Positions 13,601 through 24,173 of a stretch of 64,000 nt of DNA are shown here, one piece after another; the first letter of the stretch is position 1, and each line of letters opens with the position of its first letter. Made by a program: the position numbers and the translations under genes. A model generated the notes under the pieces. The model was not told the origin of the DNA and searched no databases. It saw only the letters and a list, made by a program, of their open reading frames with translations. Source of the stretch: Malania oleifera (Eukaryota > Streptophyta > Magnoliopsida > Santalales > Ximeniaceae); NCBI RefSeq assembly GCF_029873635.1, contig NC_080423.1, positions 110,005,087-110,069,086 on the forward strand, given 5' to 3'.

Positions 13601-16353
13601 CAACATTGAAATTGGGAAAATCACCTTAACTAGGGAAGAGGATTTTAGGAAAGGTATTTGTGATTTTTATAAAGACCTTTACACTTAAACTGAGACTTGG
13701 AGACCTACAGTGGATGGCATCAACTTCAAGTTTCTTAGTTCATTCACTGCAGGGTGGCTTGAGAGACCCTTTGATGAAGCAAAAGCCCTCCAAGCTATTT
13801 CCTTGGCTTTCTTTCGGGCTAACTAGAGCCTTCTCAAGCACAACATTTTAAACGTGTTTGAGGAGTTTCATAGATCAGGAAATTTGTCGGTTGCATCAAT
13901 ACCACCTTTGCCACTCTTGCTCGGAAGAAAGTTAGGGCTGTTAACATCAAGGACTTCTACCCTATTAGCTCGATGGGAAGCATTCATAAAATCATTGCCA
14001 AAGTCCTAGCTAAGAGGTTCAAAAAAGCAATATCGGAAGTCATTGGTCAGTATCAACATGCTTATATGGCTAGAAGACAGATTACAGATGCTACCCTTAT
14101 TGCTAATGAGGTGGTGGATGCCTGTTTAAAGGAGGGAAAAGGGAGAATAGTGAGCAAATTGAAGATGGAGAAAGCATTTGATCATGTCAACTAGAACTTC
14201 CTTCTTTATCTCCTCAAGAGAATGGGCTTTGGGGAGCTAGTGTGGATTGCTCAATGTACAAAAGATGCTTATAAATGGCTATCCTTCCGATTTCTTTCGC
14301 TCCTTGAGAGGCTTAAGAAAGGAGACCCCTTGTTCCCTTTTCTATTTATTTTGGTTATGGAGGTCCTTAGCCTCATGCTGATGAAAGCTACTCAAGGAGG
14401 GGTGTTTAGAGGTCTCAAGTTGGGCAGAAATGAAAAGCTTACAGAAGTTTTTCATTTCCTTTTCGCAGATGATACTATTATTTTTTTCGTAGATAATGGA
14501 GGATTTAATAGCCCCTTAATCTAGTAGAGGAAAATGCTCTTGATCGGGTGAATTGAAGCAAAAGAATTCATGTAGCCAACCCCATCTAGTCGGACTTAAG
14601 GCAAGTCGTTGTTGTTGATCCTCTTCATATCCTCAACCTCTAATGCATTTTGTAATGGTTTGAGGCTGTCTCAGGCTTGAAAGTGAACCTTGGTAAAAAT
14701 GAGCTTATTCTGATTGGAGAGAACATAGGGACAACCTTTCTTGTTGGTCTTTTGGGTTGCAAGATGGGATCTCATCCCATTAATTACCTCGGCCTTCCTA
14801 GAGCCAAATTCAAATACAAAAGGAGTCAAGGACCCTCTTATTGAGAAGTTTGAAAGGTGATTGGAAGGAAAGAAAAGAAATTTCTTATCAAAAGGAAGCG
14901 GATTCACCCTCATCATAAGCACTTTGACAAATATTCTAGTACAGTTCATGTCCCTACTTCCCTTGCTGAAATTTAGGAGAGGAGTTTAAATATCACCTTG
15001 TTAGATAGGGAGTGGTCAAACAACACATATGTTCAGGAGGTTTGGGGCCCAAATCCCTCCTCACTTTCAATAAAGCCCTCCTCAGGAAGTGGTTATGGAG
15101 GTTCATAAAGAAGAAAGACCACTTTTGGGGGGATATTATTGTTTCTGAATATGAGCTTAATGGTTGGACAACACACAATAGTTGGGGACCCTATGGAGTG
15201 GGAGTTTGGAAATTCATCAGGAAAGGATGGGATGATTTTTTCCAGTTTGTGACATTCCAAGTGGGAAATGGGGCTAATGTTTACTTCTAGCATGATGCGT
15301 GGAGCGAGAACAATACTCTTAGAGCTGTCCTTCCTTCCATTTACAGCTTGGCTTATGACAAAAATGCTCTTATCAATTATCATCGCCAAATCACTGATTA
15401 GGGAATTTTCTGGAACAATGCTTTGACTAGGAATGTGCAGATTGGGAACTTCATGCACACTCTGACTTCCACAAAATTCTCTATAATTTTTGTACCCAAA
15501 ACATTCCCAACGAATCAAAATGGGCTTTGGAAAAAAATGGTGTTTTCACTATTAAATCTTTCTACATGAAGCTCTCCTCGATGGGAACAAATTGCAACAA
15601 CTCCCCTTGCGTTTACATTTGGAGGACAGCAGCCCCTTCCAAGGTTGCCTTTTTTGTTTAGGAGTCCACACATGGAAATATTTTAACCCTTGACAATCTG
15701 CAGAAAAGAGGGATTACGGTCACAAATAGGTGTTTTCTTTGTATGGATGATGCAGAATCAGTCAACCACATTCTTCTCCACTACCCCTGGACAAGTAACT
15801 AGTTGAATTTGGTTCTATCCTTGACTGGACAGCAGTGGGTTATGGCAAATTCAGTTGGAGGGGAGATTAAGGCTTGGAAAGGCATTAGAATCACCAAGGA
15901 GAAGCAAAAGGCTTTGAACCTCATCCCTCTCGCCATCTTTTGGTGTGTTTGGAAAGAAAGAAATAAGAGAGCCTTCAAAGATACTACTCTGCTTCAGATT
16001 TGCAAAGAGCAGTGGATTGTTGTTGTTTCCAGCTGGCTTAGTGGGCAAATTGTTAATGATCACAATGTAATCCTTGATGTTTGCGATGCTCTACAAAGTT
16101 GTTGATGTGTTATGCCACGGGTTGGCATCCCTTTGATGACTTGCTAATATAAATTTCTCTTTACTGATTAAAACAAAAACAAAAATCACCGACTCATCAA
16201 TTTGAATACTTGATGTTTGCGATGCTCTACAAAGTCGTTGATGTCTTGTGCCACAGGTTGTCATCAATTGCCTGGAAATTAAAGATGGAAAAAAAGTAAA
16301 AATTTTAATGAAGGAAGAGAGGAAGAGGACAGCGAGGTATTCTCCTAAAAGAA

Positions 16354-16391
<38 letters not shown>

Positions 16392-19300
16392 ACAAAAAAG
16401 GGGAAAAAAGACATCCTGAAGAAAAACCCCAAACAGAGGCAATAAAACTGCCCTCTCCCACAACAGATGCATAGAAAGAAAATGATCATTAATTCAATGC
16501 CAAAACTCACATGTTCAAATAATGTTAAAACCCTATTGAGCCTTCTGCGATGCTCAACATACAAATTGCAAAAAAATTGTAAGTTTATTTATCGTTCTAC
16601 TTGTTCCTTAATAAAAATTCAGTCAATAAATCAAAATAAAAGATAAATTAGCAAAAAACAATTAAGTGTTCCTAGTTATAATGTGAAGTATAGGTAATTA
16701 TGTTCACAGTTTTAGAGGCTATTGGTACTTCAAAAACTTTTTGTTTGACAGATATAAAGATTCTATTATACCAAGAAAGACATGAAACCTGAGCAGAGCC
16801 TTTCTTTTCCAAGAAAAATTAAATCACACGATCAACATACAAATGCCTTCTAGAACTGATCAATTTTTTTTTTCAGCCTCCCAAAAGAGGCAGCTGTACA
16901 GAAAACTCATACCAAGTAACCAATTAAAATTTCAAAGAAACAACAAAGCATCAACAGTGTTCACACAAAATTATTTATAGCTAACATTTAAGTAGAGATC
17001 ACAAACCCCAGCTTTGGATACTCTCACTTCCACATCATGATTGTACATCTCATACAAGTATTGCCCAAAATCAACACCTTCTTTTCCCTCTTCTTTCAAG
17101 CGGCGCAAGCAAAGCCACATGTGAAGTACAAGCAAAGAGAATGTTGTTTTAAAGGTTTTCTCCAAGCTAAATACTGCAGTTGAAGCAGAATAGTCTACAT
17201 TAGATCACAACAAATAAAATGGCACTATAGACATGAAATATTACAAGATTAACATGTATAATGATGACTCCTAACTCAGAAATGGCATGAAATGGAACCC
17301 CACCAGAGTTTCCATTTTAGGCAAAAGAAATGGGTTTACATTTTACACATTTTCCCCTTAAACGTCAAACATTCAGCAAAAGTGTGTTAATTTACAAATC
17401 TCATGCAGCACACCTTCAAATCCCCAATAAATAATAAGGGCAACAAGTTTGTAGCAAAATATCAGCTCACCAGGTCTTTGAGGTTGAAATATTATACAAT
17501 TTTAATCCCTATCCACATTTTTGTCTATATATGACAATCTAACAGAAAAATAAACCAGAAAAAAGGACCAAATACCCATATAACCATGTCATTTAGAGAA
17601 AAAGTTTCTCCTTATCATGAAGCATCACTTGACCAAGATTTTTTTAAAAAAATGCAAAAAAAGATGCTAGAATGGTGGAATGCCAGCTGTTTCAGATGGC
17701 AGAGCCTATCAGACACTGTGCCATAGATTTAAAATCAAGTCTCTTTTCTTAAACAACTTGTTCAACTCATTTTCTACCCAAGGACAGGGTAGACAACCTT
17801 TCTGTGCAAGAGACAGTAGAGTCTGCCACCCCGTGCCATGCGAGAGATGAGTTAGTTGTTGCTTTCTAGACAGTCCCTTCCACTTTATGTTGTCATATTA
17901 TTTTATTTTTCTTCAGATAAGTAATGAAAGTGTGTATTACTGGGCACCAAGCAGGTGCCAACCCAAGTAGAAGAAAAAGGGACAGGCTATAAAGCTCACA
18001 GGAAACAAAAAGTCTAGCCAGTCACTGAGCACTGGTGTAAAGTTTCTAAATAAACAAAATAAATAAAATTAAGCAGGTTAATACCAACTATTGTACATAA
18101 GGGGTAAATTCCAATACCCAAGCATGCTAAACCATTTTAAATTTTATAACAATGAACATTGATAAACTTCTAAAAAATAAAATTCTGAATACTAAACCCA
18201 AAGAAAAACACAATCAACTATTGGGAATAAGAAAAGCAACCAAAAACAGAAAATAGACCATTCTTGGACATTGATAGACTCAACCAACTACACATAGAAA
18301 ACATACTTGGATGATTCTACAATTTATGAGCAGATTGCCTTCCACACCAAAAAAATAAAAAAAGGCCGTACTTTTACCAAGAACAACAATATGAGGAAGA
18401 CTGACCATTGTAAATGGATGGTTTATCAATTTGTGAAACAATTCTCATATAGACTGCATTTGCCCCCCGAATATACTTGCTCTCTTTGCTATAATACAGC
18501 AACAGCTTCAGAATAGCACGCCGAAAGCCCTCATACTTGGGCTCTTCAATTCTCAATGGGGAATCAGGGGCCAATGCCAATGAACAGGGCCTGGACCAAA
18601 ACATTTTATCCAAATTTACCTGATGAAAAGGTGTATGTTGAGTTTCAGCAAGATAAAAATAGGGCAGCTTTAACCAGCATTCCCGATAAAACGTTAAAAC
18701 AAACATGCACCATATCTATACGTTCAACTATAATAAACAAGCTGATGAAAAGCATACATCGAGTAATAGTATCAATAAGCAAAATGAACAGAATTCACCA
18801 GCATACATTTTTTTCCCCTTTTTGAGATAGGAAACAAATTTATTCAGGAAAGAGGGAACATTTCCAAGGAAAAAAGATTAAAAATATGAACAGGCACCAA
18901 ATCACTAAAATAAGTGAAGTAGTGAACAGGTGCCAATCCATACATAACAGTATACATAATGACAACATAATTGTGAATTGGTAGAAAATTGAAGATGACT
19001 GAAAATTGAAGCTGTCTAACTAGGTTCACAATGCAAAAAGCAAGCCCAATGCAAACCACTCAACTGGCAAAGCCTCAATCCCGACAAGTTTAATTCATGT
19101 CTAAGCCATATCCATGTTAAATGCAATGACCAACCATGAAAAAGTATAACAGAAAGAAGGAAAAAATATTTCAGTTTAGGTAAGGAGCAATGAGATTTGC
19201 TTGCCTTAACTGCCATCAAGAAGAACAACAATAGGACTGAGCTGTATGTATCCTTCTCTTTCATTCTCAGTTTACGGAAACATTTCTTTAAAGGTGAATC

Positions 19301-22300
19301 AAGTCCTTCTTAACGACCTCAATCGCTTAATATTCAATTTCATGGAACTGGACCTCAGTACATGTGCTCTAGCATATGCTACAATAAGGCATGCTCATAT
19401 GGATTATAAGCAGAAAATTTATAATGACACACATATATTTGAGAGAGGTCATTGAGGTTTTTCTAAATATTATTTAGCAAAAAGGGAGCTAAGAAAGACT
19501 AGCATCTTCTTATTAGCAGTAGGTGGTCCCGGAAGATTTGAGACAGAGCCTTGTCTAAGATGAGGATTCTCTGAGTGGCATCAGGTACTATTATGTGAGA
19601 ATTGTAGGTTTACAAGGGTATTAAGACAGATAAATCTGGAAGAAGATTTTGGAGCTGATCCCTCTGACATTTTTTGGACTGTCCAGAGGGAGAGAAACAC
19701 AAGGAATTTCAAAAGAAATGAATAAAGGAATGTGTGCAAAGTGTCCTGGAGTGAAGCAGTTCTTATTGCTTGCTCTCTTATTAATCTGATGCCATCGTCC
19801 ATACTCAAAGGCAGATTACCATGGCCATCTTATTTCACAATGATCTTTCATTCTCATTACCGCTACACATATTCAATTTTATCCTCTGTTATCAGTTATC
19901 CCTTAGATAGATAAATTTCATCCTCATGCTCTCAATTGTGTTTTCTGAGTTATTCTCATTGTCCTACTTTGCATCATTTCTCTTGGATAGATAAATTTGA
20001 TCCTCGTGCTCTCAATTGTGTTTTTCTAGGTTTTATCAGTGTCCTACCTTGAATCATTTCTCCACCATCATCACTGTCCAGCAGCGCCCACTCCCTACTA
20101 CTCTGAGATAATTGCTTTCCATTACCTGCTATTTTGTGTCCTCTTAATGTGGGTTTTTCATGTCCAAAATCTCTTTCTCCTCAAGCACCTTCATCTCCAT
20201 GGAGTCCTTCTGGCTATTTGGATTGTCCTAACTTACAAGTATATGCCTCTCCAGATTCTAGTGCTCCACCTATGGCTGCTTTGTCAACAAATCGCGTGTC
20301 TCAAGACACTGATCTACCTATTGCTATTCAAAAAGGAAAACGCACATCTACTGAACATCCTATCTCCAATGGTCTATATTATGATTCTTTGCCAGCTTTC
20401 CATTATTGCTTTGTTACTTCTCAATCATCCATCTTTATTTCTAATTCTGTGCCTAAAGCTTGTCCCTCTCTAAGTGGATGAAGAGATGCATGCCTTAGAG
20501 GGTTGATGATACTTGGGAAATTGTGTGCTACTTCTTGTTAATAAGTTTGGGGTTGCCTTTCGTTGGGTGTTTGAGATGAGAGTAAATCCATGTTGCCCAA
20601 TTGAAGGTTTGACTAGTCAAGGCTACACTCCGGTGCATGGCTAGGATTATTTAGACATTTTCTTCCTCGTGGCCAAGCCTTCCATTCATTTGCTTATTTC
20701 TTTAGCTACTACATTTCATTGGTCTTTACACCAATCAGATACGAAGAATGCTTCTTGCATGGGTCACCAAGAGGAAGTTTATATGGAGCAACCTCTTGGG
20801 TTGGTTGCTTAGGTGGAGTCAGGATTCGTACATCATCTTTAGAAGTCTTTTTATGGCTTAAAATGTTCAACAAAGCAGTAATAGGTAGATTTGGTGTGGT
20901 GCAAAAGTGGTGTGTGGTGACTGATTTTGATCTTCAGAGATGCCCCAAGGATCATCCTGTATTCTGTCATCAACTCATCATAGGAAGATTCTTCTTATTG
21001 CTTACAAGGATGGATAATTTTGTCACGGTGGGTGATGATAGTCAAGGTATACAATATTTTTTAATCAAATTTTACTGACCAAGTTACAGACTAAGGATCT
21101 AGGACCATGAAAGTATTCCTAAAGAATTTTTAAAGTTTAGGGAGTTTTCATCATGGCAATTTTTAAGAATGGTGTGCTTAATATGGTATTGACAGAGCTG
21201 CATTTGTCTTCCCCCCATTCAATCTGTTAGGATGTGACGGTTTGAAAAAGAAGACTCATGGACAAATCATTGTCCATCTTCTCCACGACAAATAACCACA
21301 GGTAAAAAACAAAAACCTCTTCGCTCAAGGAAACAGGAACTATTTTCAACTTGCAGGACAATAACACCACAAAATTAGCACCTCCTCCAACTCTAATTGC
21401 CCTAAAAGGATATTTTCCCATAGCCTTTCTATCCAAAATTATACCATTAATTTTGTTGTATAATCTGGGGAGTGCAATATGGACAAGCCTACGGAGCAAA
21501 GCAGCACCATATTCTTGGTATATGCATACAGAGAGCTGCTTGTTCTTATGCTTATGAGCATTGCCAGAGCTTCTCTGGGCATACACTGGGCAGATATTCA
21601 TGCATCCTGGACAGGACCCAGAAATCTCATTACAGGCTGGTATCTATGCTCACTAGCTTATTCCCAGTATTTTCCTTTATGACCTCCTTCAGTGTCTGCT
21701 CAAATTCTGGCAGACCCAGAAAAATGTCTTGCCATTGATGATAAGCACTAGTTTACAACTTTACCTCATCTTGTCATGTGTTAGATGCTGCTTTTTTGAG
21801 ATTCAGTTTCAGCAACGAAAGCATTGCCCTGTTCAATGTCATCTCTTATTGGATCAACCTTTTGATTTTGGCAATATATATCAAGTTTTCTCCCATATGT
21901 CAGAAAACTAGGACGGGATTCTCTAAGGAGGGAATAAAGATCACCTAAACTTCCTTACTCTTGGTATAAGGATGCATTATATTAGTATGAGATTATAATT
22001 GGCAGCGCAAGCCCAGAATTGGCCATGCCAATCTCGATCCTAGGATTGGCTTGAACCAAAGCTTGCTTAAGGGGAATCCTGACCCGTTAGCGTTTCCCTA
22101 GGTTGTTCAAGTGTCAATCACATGTCATTTGAGACAAGTTTTTCTCTTACCCTGACCATGTGTCATGACTCTGTTGGTCCAACAATTTACCATTGGTTGA
22201 CACGTGTTGTAATGTTCTCTTGTTGAAGGAGGGCATCTCACTCTTGTTTGCCTTTCCCTAAAAAATTCCTCCTCCCTACCTCCCTAGGATGACATCACAC

Positions 22301-24129
22301 ACTTGTTTCTTATGTGTGACCGCTTTTTGTTTTCCAGGTTGTTTCCTATGTTGACTTCAGACAAGTGTCCTTTTTTCTTCCCTCACTCTGACCATTGGTT
22401 CAATAATTTATCACTTTCTCATTGGTTGATATGTGATGTTCTGACCCATTAGCAATTTCCTAGGTTGCTCAAGCATCAGACAAATGTCATTTGAGATTCC
22501 TATTCCTTTCTCTCACCCTGACCATGTGTCATGACTTTAGTCACTCCATTGATCCAACAGTTTATCATTTTTTCATTGGCTTAGACATGATGCGACATTC
22601 TTTTATTAGATGATAATGTCTCACACTAGTTCACCTTTCCCTAAAAAAATGCCCCAACCATTTTTCAGTAGAGATCTTTTGGAAATAAAGCAACTCTCTC
22701 TGGATTCCTACTACTTCAAGGAATCCCATCAGTCATCATTAAAACCCCTCTGCCTGCCTCCTTCCATAATTGATGGCTTGAGCTTCTTAGGAATCGCACA
22801 GTTCTCCTCTCTGAGCCCTCTATGGAACACCCATTGCTTGCGTACAACAAGCTCTCCTCCCCTCTCAAGAACCCCCTCTGAGGCAGCACGTTCAGGCACC
22901 AACTGATTTTGTTGATTTTTCTTTTTCTTTCCAAGTTTCTGCTCTCTTGTACATGGATTACACTCCCTTAGTGTGGCTTTTCTTTTGCCCATCAAAATAA
23001 TATATAACATTTAGTAATGCAGATGAATAACGACTGAAGATAAAACTGAAAAATAACACTCTATTTTTACATATAAAATTGTTATGTGGAAAACATTCAA
23101 TTGAAACTTTGGATTGATAGCTTCAGAGTTAATAAACTATGTCTCAGAATGCTCATACTAATTTGCTCACTAGAGTATAAGCATTTTCTAGTAACTACGG
23201 ATTTGCCAGCTAGAAAGCAATTGATGGACTGATGACAAATAAACAATCCAAATCAGGAATTACGTAATTTTTCACAAATGAACGAAAAACCAGGTGTAAA
23301 TCCATTTCCTGCTCCTTTAACTTTTCCAGTAACAAAAATACAAAAAAGAAAATAAAACTCTCTAATTCTATCCACACAGTAGAAGAATTTATAAGAATGT
23401 TTAGTCGAAAACGCATGTGCATAATTTCAAAAAACATTCAGTAAATCAAAAAGCGTGCAACTCTCATTATCATAATGAAGACCATAGATGTTCTCTTGTC
23501 AATGCGGTCTAGAACGATGAGTCGATGACATATTGAAATGGCAAAATTGATTACCAACTAAAGCCTCTTAGGTTGAGATCCTTTTCTCAAAAAGCACTCT
23601 ATCAAATTGAAGACACAATGGGCACAACCCAAGCACAAAATTATTTTTTTGATACCTATATTTTGTGTTCCCAATCTATCGTACATGACTCTTTCCTAGA
23701 GTTTCTTTCAATGCCCTACTATCACTGTCAAGAAGATTAAGAAATTTTATTGGGAGAGATGTTATTCATGTTGACAACTTGACATGCCACAAAATCTCAC
23801 TTTCACCACATTATATTTAGGTGGCTTTATCAAACAAGAAAGATAAAATGCGTACAACATTTCAAAGATCAGATCTTTTTTCCCTCTAAATAGCATCTGA
23901 TATTGTCAGCTTTTGATCAAGATATGTTGAATAATTGCACAGGTCCTCTGAAATTTTGGTCTCACAGTTGATGATAAAATTTTCTCAATGAATGTATTGA
24001 AGAAAACTATTGTGGAAGCAGAAGCATTCCATGCCATAGCAGTTTCAACTCTTTTCATTCTCCAACAGATGAAAAAAAGGGCAGCCCAGTGCACAAAGCT
24101 CCCGCGTACGCACGCACACACACACACAC

Positions 24130-24173
<44 letters not shown>

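Larger units (their letters stand above)
12065..16180 (+). mobile_element. L1-like LINE, nearly full ORF2, inactive
   Basis: The element lies antisense inside intron 3 of the chaperone gene. In order it carries an ORF1 remnant, an endonuclease, a reverse transcriptase and a C-terminal zinc-binding region, then a short 3' UTR ending near 16175 in an AAACAAAAACAAAA tail. ORF2 begins near 12476, where the usual SWNVRG motif is read with W changed to a stop. At least eight stops or frameshifts break it, and an RTE tail is inserted in the RT domain. The 5' end abuts the RTE element at 12060, so its start is probably truncated inside ORF1. Confidence 0.85.

Noticed and set aside
16091-16564. 157-codon minus-strand frame with a long LSLSLS run
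   Set aside because: It is created by the (GA)n microsatellite at 16357 and the antisense of the LINE end.
20039-20473. 144-codon leucine-rich frame that looks like a membrane protein
   Set aside because: The copia linker and RT motifs are read in another frame (20134-20481). The leucine-rich reading is a shadow.
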